A stretch of DNA of 64,000 nt, taken from positions 18,786,001 to 18,850,000 of the forward strand of contig OX485806.1 of NCBI GenBank assembly GCA_950295325.1, in the 5' to 3' direction. This DNA is from Polytrichum commune. Lineage: Eukaryota; Streptophyta; Polytrichopsida; Polytrichales; Polytrichaceae. Below, in pieces: positions 25,566-37,380 of this stretch. Positions within the stretch are counted from its first letter, which is position 1. The number at the start of each line of letters is the position of its first letter. Under the pieces are notes generated by a model. The model ran no database searches and had not been told where the DNA came from. It was given only the letters and a program-made list of their open reading frames with translations. The position numbers and the translations under genes are program-made.

Positions 25566-28078
25566 ATGGCAAATTATTTTGAACTTATCATACAAACGTT
25601 GCAAAGTATTGTGGATATGGAGAGATTATTGATATTGAATGCAAATCAATGCATACATTTGTCCCGCAAGCTCAACCAAGTTGTTGTATTAATCAAGACG
25701 ATCATTGGAAAATGCGATGAAGCACTGAAGTTTGGCCCAATTATTAAAGATTTCTACCGTATTGTGCAAAAAGCCCATTCACTTGTAGGAGATTGTGCAA
25801 CAGAAGAATGGTGTCAAGTTGTTGCAATCCAAATGGATAATAAGGAAGGGTTTAGAGAGTTGCTTCAGGAGTTAGAATGTTGGTTTCACACAGCATGTGA
25901 GGACTTTATGGAAAATCACTTGACACAAGAGACGAGAAGCTTAGATTTTTACCCGACCTCCTTTGCTGAGGTTCAAGGAGACCGAGATTCATTGGTGTCC
26001 ATGCTTATTGCGACACTCAACAATTCAACAACTAGTGACAAGATGCAAGCAATTACAAAGTATATGTTGGAAAAATTGATTTGCCTGAAAGAATCCGAAG
26101 GTATTCAATTGGATTTAGTCACAAACCCAAAATGTCATTGGGAGATTTCTCAATCATCAGAGATTCTTGGTCGAGGAGCATTTGGCACAGTGTTTAAATC
26201 ACAATGGATGGGTGTGCCATGTGCAACAAAAATCTTGCAAGAAGAGACTAGTCCACAAGTTGAAGCAAGTTTCTTGAAAGAGGCGTGCATTATGTCTGTA
26301 TTGAGTCATCCCAATATCACTAAGTTGATTGGATGTGGTACAACCACAGGTGAAAACACCCATTCTTTTGTGATTATGGAGCTGATGAAGTCAAATCTTT
26401 CAAAATGGTTATCGAAGCAACCCAAGGGAGTCCCCATCACACGTCTCGCGGTGATTGATGTTATGCACCAAATTGCAAGTGGGATGTGTTATCTTCATGA
26501 TATGCATGTTGCACATCGTGATCTCAAGCCTGATAACATCCTTATCACTTCCATGGGACCAAATCTTATGTTGGATGAATATGCATATATCAAGTTAGTT
26601 GATTTTGGCATATCCAAACTTGAGGTTGGGAATGTTCCCCTGGTACCAACTGGTGGGAATCTTGGTACAAGTAAGTACATGGCACCGGAGGCGTTTGGTC
26701 CTGATGAACAACTCCAACCAATAGACGCATTCAAGGCGGATGTCTTTAGTTTTGGAGCAACTTGTTCACAAATTCTTACTGGAGAAATTCCATTCTCTAC
26801 CATCTTGAAACATACAGATATATTGCAAAGAGTGAAAAATGGACATCGACCAAAGTTGCCAAGAAATTGGCCATCATTGACATCACTTATAAATGAATGT
26901 TGGAGTTCATGTGCACAAAAAAGGCCTTCGTTCTCAGACATTTGTGTGAAGCTTCAAAACTTAAGAAGTGATACTTTGAAAAATGGAGATGGTGATTGGG
27001 TTCCACTTTATGATACGAGGATTGATGCAAATATTTCTTATGAAGGTCATCAACAAGCTCACAACAAATTTTTGCATTGGTGGAATCAATTCAAATGGTC
27101 CAAAACAAAAGAAGTAACCAAACAGGTAATTGTTTTCTATATAAAATGCTATTGTTTTTAAATATACAATTTGGATGCATCATTTAGAGAAAAATTACTC
27201 AAGAGATTACCTATTGATTTTTTTCGAGTGTTTGATAAGTGAAATCATTGCAGGTTGAGAATGATAAACATGTGCCAATGGTTGGTGTGGAAGACATTGT
27301 TTTGGAAGCAACCACGAAGATTGGCAATGTTGGAACATTGGGTATTGTTGGTATTGGTGGAAGTGGCAAAACTAGATTGGCCAAGATATTATATGATCAT
27401 ATGCACCATAAATATGATGCAACTTGTTTCATCAAGGATTTGAAGAATCAAAGTGACAACCTCAACATATTGAAAGAGATATTGAAAGAAATCGGGGTCC
27501 AAAAAGAAGCTCGCTCTTTGAAGCATGGTCACAAACTTTTGAAGGAATCAACAAAACAAAAAAAAACCCTTTTCGTTTTAGATGGTGTCAAAGATGAAGG
27601 CCAGGTTGAGTTCCTTTTGCCACAAGAATATATCCAAGTTGACAACAATTGTCATGTGGTACTTACAACTCGCAATTGGAGTTTTATCCAAAACCGCGTG
27701 ATGGAGATTGGAAGGGTGGATATGCCAAAATTGAACAATTTCTTCTCAATGCAAGTCTTTTTGATGCATGCTTTCATCGATGAAAAAACATGCCCATTGC
27801 AATATGATTGTCTTGCCCAAAATATTGTGCAAGCTTGTGATGGTCTCCCTTTGAGCTTGGAGATCATGGGAACTTTCTTGTGTGGAAAACCACGATTACG
27901 CACATGGGAATGGGCCTTGCAAAGGCTAATAAGGGCAAGATCCTTAGGAGTTGGAGATGAAAATGAAATGCTCACTAATCTTAGAAGTTTGAGGTTGAAC
28001 TTTAATGAGTTACATGATACTAGAGGAAGTATTCATTTCCAAGACAAACGGAAGTTTTGTAGATGCATCTCTTCTTGA
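25566..28078 (+). CDS. Protein kinase/NB-ARC receptor (PNL-type NLR), 3' truncated
   Basis: Two exons, 25566-27125 and 27254-28078, with intron donor AG|GTAATT and acceptor TTGCAG, phase 0; about 794 residues. A helical N-terminal region of roughly 190 residues is followed by a complete kinase domain: LGRGAFGTV glycine loop near residue 201, the CATKIL lysine, HRDLKPDN near 317, DFG near 346, APE near 373. NB-ARC motifs follow: P-loop GIGGSGKTR near 553, kinase-2 FVLDG near 627 (Asp-Gly instead of Asp-Asp), LTTR, and CDGLPLSLE near 716. This order is the PNL class of mosses; such receptors act inside the cell in pathogen recognition. The frame stops just after the LRLNFNELHD segment, before the rest of ARC2 and any LRR, so the product is shortened. 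Confidence 0.85.
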
Positions 28079-28330
28079 CCATATCTCCATACATGTAGAA
28101 AATGGGTTCATGAATAATTAAGGTGGGTGATTTTTACCATCTACTAATTGGCTTTCAATTGTGTTGTCCACAATGGTGGAAATATTGGATTTTTTCTAAA
28201 GGTTGTCTCATTTTTCAAATCCATGATGCTAGAATTACCCTACCCCATGACGGCTTAAACGTTGAGCTTGTTGATTCAAAGCTTCATGTAGTGTGATTCA
28301 AGTCATTATATTAGAGCCATGTAATCTAAG
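28079..28330 (+). pseudogene. Decayed 3' remainder of the NB-ARC gene
   Basis: Past the stop, another frame still encodes GCLIFQIHDARITLP. This looks like an NLR 'MHD' segment (here I-H-D) at the end of ARC2. Stops and frame changes separate it from 27254-28078. No leucine-rich repeat array follows. This suggests the gene lost its C-terminal half by frameshift and deletion. Confidence 0.5.
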
Positions 28331-28826
28331 GCCCTCTTCTAGGTTGCTCAAGGAGCATATTAAGGATCTAAACGAGTTGCCACAAGGAACCAAGTGACAA
28401 CTACAAAGAAGAACATCAAGCAATAGTGTAATTCTAAGGTGTATGGAGGAAATCAAGCTTTGTTGGGGCACTGGAAATTATGCTAAGCCAGTTTGTATCC
28501 AAGAGTGGGTGATTGCTTCATGTGGCTAACAACCAATGTGGTGTGTATGGAAGTTGAATTTTTTGGGAGACCCCAAATTGAGAGTTGCATTGTCATGATA
28601 ACTACAATGTTTTGAAATCCTATTGTATTCATGTGGTAGTAAATTTCAATTTTTTTTGTTCAATTCTGGTTTAAATGTAACTAGAGCCTTTACTTATCTA
28701 GTTATTACTTGAACGGACCAGTAGGAATAGGCAATTGTCTCGGGGGATTAGAAACAATAACTAGTTGGACAATGGTCTGTGGTGGTTGAGGAAGTTACCG
28801 AGACTTGGCCGATCCTCGGGATCTAT
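28331..28826. other. Unassigned spacer
   Basis: Spacer between the NB-ARC remnant and the inverted 24-mer. No LRR-coding sequence is visible. Confidence 0.5.
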
Positions 28827-28850
28827 TAGGGTGGATGCATGGTTGAGTGG
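28827..28850 (+). repeat. Left copy of a 24-bp inverted repeat
   Basis: TAGGGTGGATGCATGGTTGA plus GTGG is exactly inverted at 39733-39756, 10.9 kb away. A TA dinucleotide abuts a GGGTGG end on both sides, which would fit a 2-bp TA target duplication. I see no longer duplication, so a transposon boundary is only a possibility. Confidence 0.55.
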
Positions 28851-29612
28851 CTCACTTTCTGTGTCACACCCTATTTTACAGTGTACCCCTGTGCATTGCA
28901 AGCCACGTTGCATACAATTGATAGAAGCTATGGATGTGAGATTTGGGATACACAATGGTAACTTGAATAGGTAGATGACCACATATTCCTTTACATGAAA
29001 TTCTTCTTCAATTAAGGGTGATGGACTTTTGAAAATACAATATGGACTGTGGTCAACAGGTTTTGGTTTAGGAATTTTGGCGTAAACGTCTAGAATTTTT
29101 GGGCATTTTACTAGGAGTGACTATGTATGTTATGTGATCCACTATGAGGTCCATAGTAGTGATGTTTTTTTCCACATTATGTGTAGAAATACAGTTGGTA
29201 TGGACTCTTAAGTAGGCTAAATGACGACGTTTTTTTGGAAGTCCATACTTGGAGCAAAAATAATCGTTTTTCATTATTTTTTTTCGGGAAACTACTAATG
29301 TACAATATCTTCAGGTGGGCTTCTTGTCAAAAATCCCGCTTTTACTTGCTATACTACAGTTATGGAAGCAGCGTTTTCGGGTCCCACCGACTGTGGGAGT
29401 GGATGTGGATGAGTTTAGTTGTAGGGTGGAGTGCACAGTGACTGGTGCCACGCGCCACGTGGACTACAACCCTCTGTTTTAGGGTTTAGGGACTGAAAAC
29501 GTTCCGGAGCAGTTTTGCGTTGCTCGTTACAGCTCGCATGTCTCTTGTTCAAACCTGCAGGTGCTCGTCATGTGCATGAAGAGTGAGGTTTAAGGTTCAG
29601 CTTGAGTGACGC
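28851..29612. other. Upstream region of the SDGCANQF gene
   Basis: Several TATGGACT/AGTCCATA words lie in both orientations (about 29198 and 29240). The same word recurs next to the 39733-39756 inverted repeat. No coding region is seen. Confidence 0.4.
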
Positions 29613-32600
29613 TTGCACGCCGAAATGGGTAGTGCGAGAGCGAGAGATAGGAGAGCAGGTATTCGGAGAGAGGGCCCTGTGGAGAGGGCTAGACTGGATG
29701 TTGCGCAAGAGCGGGCGAGGGAGCGCCAACGCGAATCACGGCGTCGGAGGAGAGCAAATGCTGCGAACTCCGTGCGTGTCAACGTGGACGCAGGATCGTG
29801 GTCAGAGGGTGATGACGCCTATGCTGATGGCATCAACCGCAGATTGGTGCGCCAGGACGTTCGTGCAATCTTGAGCTGCGTTCAAAGGACTTTGAGAGGA
29901 AGAGGGCGCTTGCTTCCACACAAGCAGGCAGTAATGCAGTCCGTGTGGAACAATAAGTTGACGAGGGATCTCCTGCCACTTCGGTCACGAAGGGTTTGCA
30001 GTGAAACAGATGCGCGAGAGACAATTGTTTCCAGTTTGTTGCAATCCCTGTCGGAGGTGAAGACTTCGAAGACAAAGGCACATTTAGCTACCAAACATGC
30101 TATCCTCACAGCCGCTGTGACGAATCCACAGCGAGTCTCTGCCCAACAGACAGCTCGCCTGCTTGGGGTTCATCCCCGCAATGTAGCGATGGCCACACAG
30201 AGGCGAGCGACCATGGTCAGTTCCGTGCATATGGAGTGGGCTTTGTCCGTCAGGAAGGTAAGGAGCGATGCGACATCTCTGATGGTGAAAGACATTGTCA
30301 CTGCGTGGTGGGCTGCAGAGATACGGCCAAGCCCGAATCGCAAGGAGGTTGTAAGGAAGTGGGTTGCTCCAAAAACATACGTTCAACACCATGCTCAATA
30401 TTTGTTGGAATCTCTGGTGGGCGCTCTCACATCTATGTCATATGTCGTCTTGCTTTTTTTTTGTGTAATGAGGGTCTCCGAATTTCGTGCTGGTTTAGGG
30501 TTCCTACCGATTCCAGGGTCGTAGGGCTACACCTAGATCTGTGCCTGTTTAAGGTATTCTCGTGTCATTTGAAGCCATGAGTGTGCAATCTGGCTATGGA
30601 CCTACCTATCACTTAAGTTGTAGAAATTTGCAATTTCTGTGCTAGGGTATGAAGGGTTTAGGGTTTCGGTGGATCGGTGAAAGGTGACAGTGCGTTCCTC
30701 CATTGGCTTCAGTCTTGTGGCTATCTGCCTGATTTGATGTGATGAGCGTTTTAGGGGTCACAGATGTTCTTAGGATTTCAGGTTTTCCTTGCGACATTGA
30801 ATGCAGTGGGCTTTAATTCGAATCTTGGATTTTAGGGTGATATTCTGGGTTATATTGAGCATGCTGGTTTTCTCTTCCAACTGATTCTAGGGACCAAGGA
30901 ATACACCTAGATCTGTGCATGTTTGGGGTATTAGCTTGTCATTTGAAGCCATGAGTGTGCAATCTGGCTACTTCTCTATAAAACGCATACCGGTACTGTG
31001 CATATGGGATCCCATCAGTTTCGTTGTGGTTTAGGGACGGCATTGCAACTTCTGGACTCTGTGGAACTTTTCACGCATGGGTGGGAGTTCAGGGTGATCC
31101 GCTTGGGTCTTCATAAGGAAATATTGGAGTTTATTTACTTCTCCTCCCATTGTATGTACTACGGTGGATATGCTACAGGGACCCCATATAGAGTATGGGA
31201 GGGAATTGTCAATTTATGGAATGTTTACATATGGGCATTTGCTAAATTGACATCGATGGGATTTCTCACCGTTCCTTTGGAGTGTATGCAGTCGAGTATT
31301 GAATATGTGTCTCTGATGGAGACGTTATATGCATTGTGTGGGGGTATATGGAGACGTTATAAGCATTGTGTGGGAGTATATGGACTTCCTATTCATCAGT
31401 ATATGGAAGCAGGCCAGTGTAATTGCAAACCCTGTAGACAGTCACCCAGGGTGAGGACCATTGTTTGAGGGTCATGGATGTTCTTGAAGTTCTTGCAGGA
31501 AATATGTGCACGTGTGGACTGCACAGGACCTCTATGGAGATCTGCAGGCACTTTTAAGCCCAGAACTTTTGGTGAATGTCTTAATAGTGTATTCTTGTGA
31601 CATATGGCGTCCTATATGCGCTTCGGTGAGTAAAGTATTGAATATGTGTGACTACTCGAGACGTTATATGCAGTGTGTGGGAGTATATGGACTTCCACAT
31701 GAGTATATGGAAGTAGCGTAGTGTAATTGTACAATCTGTAGACAGTCACCCATGGTGAGGACTATGTTTGTGTATTCCTATGACAGATGGCGTTCTATAT
31801 GCGCTTCCGTGAGGCCCATCCCGATGTAATTGTCGGTAAGCGTGTTTTTGATTCCTTGCAACCATATTGGGTGAAAAAATTGCATGACCAAAATGTGTGT
31901 TGTTGTATATACCACGTAGAAATGGAGGAATTGCTATCTGCTTTTACTCAACTGAGGACAAAATCAGGTATACACAACAAAGTAGATTGTGCTTGTCAAT
32001 GTGAGGTATGTCTCAGTGAATCAAATGTGGGGCAATGTGTTGCGGGAGTGTTTGTGTATCCTGGTCTGACAGCCATTTCAGATGCAGTGTTGTGCCCAAA
32101 ACCTCCTAATTCGGCGTGGCATGCAAAGGATTGTTTGTTTGGTGAATGTATGTGCTGCGGTGTGGACATTCTGCCCATGTGTCCTACCGAAGAGGATGGA
32201 ATCTCTCCTATAACTGTGCACTGGAAGCATTACGAGATGCAGTCTATCACTACGAGGAAAGGTCTACAACGAAAGAAATTGCAGTTGGTTTACAAAGACA
32301 CAACATCGCGTGAGTTAATCAACTACCTCAAGCCAAAACTCCAATTTTTTGTGCGTCATAGTTTTGTGGCGAAGTGGGAGGATGAACAATTTAGGACGTG
32401 CTTGAGGACCTCCCCCGCTGACACAATGGTGTCCGTCATTGACTATGCTGAAAATTATTCTTTTGAGGTACAAAATGAAGTCCAGTCCATGCACTGGCAT
32501 AGCTACCAAATTAGTATCCTTGTACACATAGCATATATCCGAAATCCTCACCCAGATCCACATGATGAGAGCACACGTAATATCACGACCTACCATTTCT

Positions 32601-33682
32601 ACATAAGTGATGATATGAAACATGATAGCTATTTTGTGCAACACTGCCTCATGTTGCATTGGGAAAGCGTTCTTCAGGGGGGTTTCATACCCAAACATCA
32701 CTGGATATGGAGCGATGGCTGTGCAAATCAGTTTAAGAGTCGAGTCCCGTGGTACTTTGTAGCTCGGTATCCAGAGATTACTGGTGGTTGCACGTGCATG
32801 TGGTCTTTTTTCGGAACAGGACATGGGAAAGGACCGCACGATGGAGCAGGTGCTGTCCTGAAACGGTACATTCGAACTGCCCAATTGGATATAAATGGCC
32901 CGAAGTTACAGTGCGCTGAAGATGTTGTCGGTTACTTGAGGAAAGAGTTGAGTGGCTGCCCAAAAACTGTCTATGGCGATAGGAGGCCTGTGAATAGAAC
33001 ATTTTGGCATGTTCTGGAAGGAGATGTTGACAGGGAACACGAGTACGATTGTGAGCCCATACCCCGGTGCAGAAATCTGCACTCTATTCGGTCTGTCAGC
33101 AGCATGGAGGTTGGTAAGTTGTTGAAGCGCCATTTGGCATGTTTTTGTTTCTCATGTATTGAAGGGAACTGGGAGGAGTGTGAGAATAAAGCTTGGGCTG
33201 GGGACTGGGAATTGGAGGTCTTAGTGCCATTGAATGCTGCTTATGTTCGGAATGTCCAGTTGAATGAATTTTCGGTGGAAGATTGGCATCATGTTGGTGT
33301 AAATGGCACATATTTTGCTTCAATAATCGAAGTGGGTGATAACTTTGCTATTGCAACTTCCCCTGATAATGAAGAAAATGTGGATTTTTATGTTCTTGTA
33401 TGCACTAGGAAAGCTTACACTTGTAAGACAGCTTTTGTTTGCAAGTGGGGTGAGGAATTCGAACCTGGAGATCAGGTTCTTGAGGGACTCTACTACCAGA
33501 AGTATGGTTTAGGCGCTGATACGTATGTCCTCTTGAGAAAGTCACATAGGGCACACATTTTGGCAGATCATGTTTGTGCAGTCAAATTTCCGATGTCAAT
33601 GTGTGATCACCGTGTGTCTGGTAATGACCCCGTGTACAAGTTGCAGAGGAAAGTGGAAGACGCCATTTTGGAGCAGGCGTGA
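29613..33682 (+). CDS. Transposase-like protein with SDGCANQF and HGKGPHDG motifs
   Basis: Two exons fit: 29613-30416 (268 codons) and 31787-33682 (631 codons), joined in phase 0 across a 1.37-kb intron. An ATG at 29625 could also be the start. The first 60 residues are Arg-rich. A possible helix-turn-helix is QQTARLLGVHPRNV. Exon 2 opens with HPDVIVGKRVFDSLQPYWV, then NVCCCIYHVEM. It has D-Y-A-E-N near residue 487, SDGCANQFKS near 577 and GHGKGPHDGAGAVLKR near 614, then a Cys cluster CFCFSCIEGNWEEC. These motifs are familiar from unnamed transposase-like proteins of plants and animals, with a likely DDE/RNase H core. Both exons are open, so it may still be functional. The intron contains imperfect duplications (about 30531-30592 with 30902-30963; about 31318 with 31658). 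Confidence 0.7.
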
Positions 33683-34032
33683 AGGGTTTAGGGTATTCTG
33701 GGTTTTCTTGCAGGTAAAACCTAAGTTCCACAGTGGAGGGGGTTGTCAAGTTCTGGATTCCTATTTGGGAGACGATTACGATGACCCACTATGAAGGTGA
33801 GAATTTTTATTGAGACCCTGGAGAGCATGATCATTTAAATGCACTAATCATGTTTAAAGTATGGTTTCAAGCTGGAATCTCAGAACGCCTCTATCCTCTG
33901 GTTCCATCTGCGTTTGGTTTACAAGCTAAAATCCGAGTATGCGGAACCACGGTTGTTACGTATGCAGGCAATTGTGTCCGTGAATACGTAGAAAAGAATC
34001 TCACCAAGCATTGAATGCATGATTGGTTACAG
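33683..34032. other. Spacer between transposase-like gene and eL21 fragment
   Basis: It ends in a splice-acceptor-like TTGGTTACAG immediately before the eL21 exon at 34033. The upstream eL21 exons are not present here. Confidence 0.5.
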
Positions 34033-34272
34033 GTCGGAAACAGGATCATCCAGAACCGACTTCATGTGCGCATCGAGCACGTGCAGCCGTCAAGATGCAG
34101 GGAAGAGTTTTTGGAGCGTCGCAAGAGCAACGACATCAAGAAGGCTGAAAAAAAGGCCAGGAGCGAAACCGTGGACCTGAAGAGACAGCCTGCAGGTCCC
34201 AAGGGTGGATTTGTGTTGGACTCTTCCACATTGGAGACTGTGACCCCCATTCCTTACGATGTCGTACATGGG
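34033..34272 (+). pseudogene. RPL21: Terminal-exon fragment of ribosomal protein eL21
   Basis: After an intron-acceptor-like CAG, the frame encodes [20 protein letters not shown], then [19 protein letters not shown] and [11 protein letters not shown]. These are the conserved C-terminal blocks of 60S subunit protein eL21. The family normally ends soon after with N-D-L-K-G-G-(Y/F); here the frame runs on as [10 protein letters not shown]. The N-terminal exons, with their RTRDLF and HKGMPHK-type blocks, are not found upstream. This is therefore an isolated last exon with a damaged end, probably a captured fragment. Confidence 0.85.
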
Positions 34273-34697
34273 CTACATTCAAACATGTACTATTTCATTG
34301 ATGAATACAGAGTTTATTCATGGACTAGGCTTCATTTTGGGTGTGATGTACATTTTTTAGCGCGTGGCTTTGGTGCTCTCATCCCGAGTGGTTGTGTTAC
34401 AACATTGAAGGAACCCCAAACTATCACGGCAGTGAACCTTCTGACTCGAATTGAATGCAATGACGGTTGGTTTATGGATAAGCACGGAGTGTATTGGGTA
34501 CTGGGAGGATACTGTTGGGTATCAAGGTGAAGATCATGCTTGACTGGGAAGACACCATCCCTGGGTCTAATATAAACCAAAACACATCAAAGACGACGAC
34601 CTTATCCACATTCATCCACACTTATTCATCCAAATGCTAGGTGCGCTCCAGCGTGTTCGCCCCCGCCACCATCGCTCGCAAACACCGGTGCGCTCCA

Positions 34698-34891
34698 CCC
34701 TGTTATTGCCTCAAACTTCCATCGGCTAGACGCCAATAGTCCCTCTAAGAAGTTGGCCGCGAAGGGGATCCTTCGCGTAACTAGTTAGCAGGTTGAGGTC
34801 TCGTTCGTTAACGGAATTAACCAGACAAATCACTCCACCAACTAAGAACGGCCATGCACCACCACCCATAGAATCAAGAAAGAGCTCTCAA

Positions 34892-34930
<39 letters not shown>

Positions 34931-34954
34931 CCGTGTTGAGTCAAATTAAGCCGC

Positions 34955-35012
<58 letters not shown>
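34698..35012 (-). rRNA. Antisense fragment of 18S rRNA (about 315 bp)
   Basis: The plus strand reads as the complement of nuclear small-subunit rRNA: CCTCAAACTTCCATCGGCTA, GTCCCTCTAAGAAGTTGGCC, GGTCTCGTTCGTTAACGGAA, CGGCCATGCACCACCACCCA, GGTGGTGCCCTTCCGTCAAT, TTTAAGTTTCAGCCTTGCGA. The stem near 34760 (AAGGGGATCCTTCGCG) differs from the usual sequence, so it is a degenerating partial copy and not a working gene. Both ends are abrupt. Confidence 0.93.
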
Positions 35013-35651
35013 TGGAGGTGTTAAAAAAATGCCAGGTTGAGAAATTGAATGAGTCAGGTCGAAGCTTTGTCTTTGCTGTTTTTGCACTCGTAATAGTTTC
35101 CTGGATTCTTGAACCTCAGATGGTTATTTCTCAAACTCAACCGGTTTGTCTCTAAGTAGCAGCCGGTTCTCTGTTCATATCAGAGCTAGCTAAACACAAT
35201 CGGACGAGATACTAGTGTTTGCAAGTCCAACCGGTTACATGTAGACATCCTCTGGTTTTCATGTATTGAATTGGGGTATATTCTATAGATTCTTCTAAAA
35301 CGACCGGTACTTTTCTTGAAGTCTTTGATCATGTTCATTTTGGTGGTCATGGTGATTATAGGTACAACAGTTATTAGCATACCTGACTTGAAGCTGAGGT
35401 ATTATGGTATTTAGGGTTTGGAATTGTTGTACAGGAGTAAGGGTTTGTGGAGATTGTCTCCAAGTGTTCATCATTCAAGCTAGCGCAGGTGAGCTGATGT
35501 TTCTTGCACAGACTTGTATTGATCGAAGCCCTTCCTACTCAGGTTAATCCTGGTTTCAATGCTTGCATCTTTTAGGACCGGATTAATGGGTTTTTTTAAT
35601 GTTGTAGCATCTTCAATGTTTAATGGATGATTATCGGGGGATATTGGATAG
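35013..35651. repeat. Dispersed repeat R2, copy 3 (rearranged), then spacer
   Basis: From about 35095 to 35340 it contains CTCAACCGGTTTGTCT, TGTTTGCAAGTCCAACCGGT and GGGGTATATTCTAT in an order different from 11935-12190. No upstream CCB4 exon is recognisable here. Confidence 0.55.
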
Positions 35652-37049
35652 GTGGAAATGGAAGGTGTTGAGTGCTTCAACATTGCCTCAAATTTGCCTG
35701 TTGCTGTCGCCCAAGAGCTGCAATGGTACATCCTTGTTAAAAAGTAGTTTTTATGGCAAGGCTGCTTGCCTGTAAATATGCACTGGGCAAAATCATGTTG
35801 CGTGGTAACCTTTGAACAATACGTGGCTCTTAGTTGGTTACTTTTCCGATTAGCTCACTTCTCCTTGTATATGAAACACGTGATTAGCATGAGATGATTA
35901 GTGCATCCAATTCAGGGCTATAGTCATTTTCCTCAAAATTCTCGGAGCTGATATAAATATCTTATTGATTATCAGAGGGAAGATTTCTTAGATGCACACT
36001 TAACCACACATCACTCATATATAGGCGTCCAATTAAGATAAGTAACCAATTTAGGCCTTCTTACCTTAACTAGCAAGTGGGTATGCCCCAAAATGCTAAT
36101 AATCTTCATACCATAATTATGTCAACTGATTCTTCCTTTGGGTGTGACCAGGGTGTGGGATGCCATAAGGAGCTCTACTCAATCACAGGCTCTCATTATA
36201 TTATATCGGACCACTTGTATACTGCAAACAGGTTTAGTTGCTGCCTCAGAGGATGGATCTGCAGTCTCTGTCAATGCCACTAAATTCCTACATGGACCAC
36301 TTTGTAAAGGTCTTAAAAGCTCCGGGAAACGTAAGGACTAAACTCGTGACCGAGAAATTATGCTGTGTCATTGCTTTTACTTACTAACTCTTTAGTAGGA
36401 CATAACAACTCCTTGGTGACGAAGGTTGTTGGTTTGTGCATTGCAGAAACCTATCTTGCAAATCTTGCACTTTATCCTGGGCGATTCGAGTTGTCATTTT
36501 TGCCATCTAATGCACAGGTCTGGTATTCATGATTGTCCTATTCCTTTCAAGTTTCTAAATGTGCAATATCATATCACAATAGTGTTTGTTTCCCCAGTTT
36601 GTGAGACGACTGAAGGTTCTCTGCTAATACCTTTCTTGTGTTCCTTTAAGGTTGCAAATTCTTACATGACTTACTTGAATGTGTTTCTGGTTTGAGGATG
36701 TGAGCAGGCAGTCATTCTACAGCCTTTGGGTGATGATGGTGTGTTGGTGGTTGCAAGTGACACAATTCGTGGGTTCACATCTAGAGACCAGGTACTTTGT
36801 CATCCTTTGAAATGAAGTTTCTTTTTGCGGAGGCCAATTTGTTGTGAGGAGACATTTTGAGTTGAAATGTTTGCACGGGAACCATGTAGACGTAGTCAAA
36901 ATAGAAACGTCTTATTTGAATCTCAAATTCTTATGTCAACTGAACTTGTGCAGGCATGGTTAGGTACTATTGCAGAGAAATTAGATACCTCTTTAGAAGA
37001 ATGGGTTGATACCTCTACATCAAATCTGGAGGGTCAAGTTTCTCATTAG
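35652..37049 (+). CDS. CCB4: CCB4-like cytochrome b6f heme c-i assembly factor, 3' five exons
   Basis: Exons 35652-35725, 36152-36330, 36447-36517, 36708-36791 and 36954-37049 have GT/AG borders and splice in frame. The joined product includes NLPVAVAQELQWVWDAIRSS, YLANLALYPGRFELSFLPSN, AVILQPLGDDGVLVVASDTI, RGFTSRDQ and AWLGTIAEKLD. These are conserved blocks of plant CCB4, a thylakoid membrane protein needed to attach heme c-i to cytochrome b6. The N-terminal part (transit peptide and membrane helices) is not recognisable upstream; the nearest upstream sequence is repeat R2 and an 18S fragment. It may be a 5'-truncated copy, or its first exons may be too diverged for me to see. Repeat R3 sits in the first intron shown. 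Confidence 0.8.
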
Positions 37050-37380
37050 ATTTCTTGCACTAGTAGAAGAAATTCAGGACTTGCCACATGTGCTTTTCAT
37101 GAGTACAAAAATCACTGGCTGAAAAATTGGCTCATTCATCAAACTTTTGGAAATAGAGGCACCCAAAAGTAGCTGTTTGAATAAGGCTGGTGTTAGCATA
37201 AGATGTATCTACCTTATCTTCTGCACTTGTAGGTAGCAAAAGAATGAGAGCATTAATTGATGGTTTTCCTAATTGCATACAGAGTCTATTACATGAAGAC
37301 AGAGGATGAAGGCACTGACTACCTTGTTGACCACTCCATTATCTTGTACAATAACAACTCATTCTTCTGTGTACTTGATT
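37050..37380. other. Unassigned spacer
   Basis: Nothing recognisable between the CCB4 stop and the direct duplication. Confidence 0.5.

Noticed and set aside
34698-35012. Functional 18S rRNA gene
   Set aside because: Only about 315 bp of the roughly 1.8-kb gene is present, with stem mutations and abrupt non-rDNA flanks.
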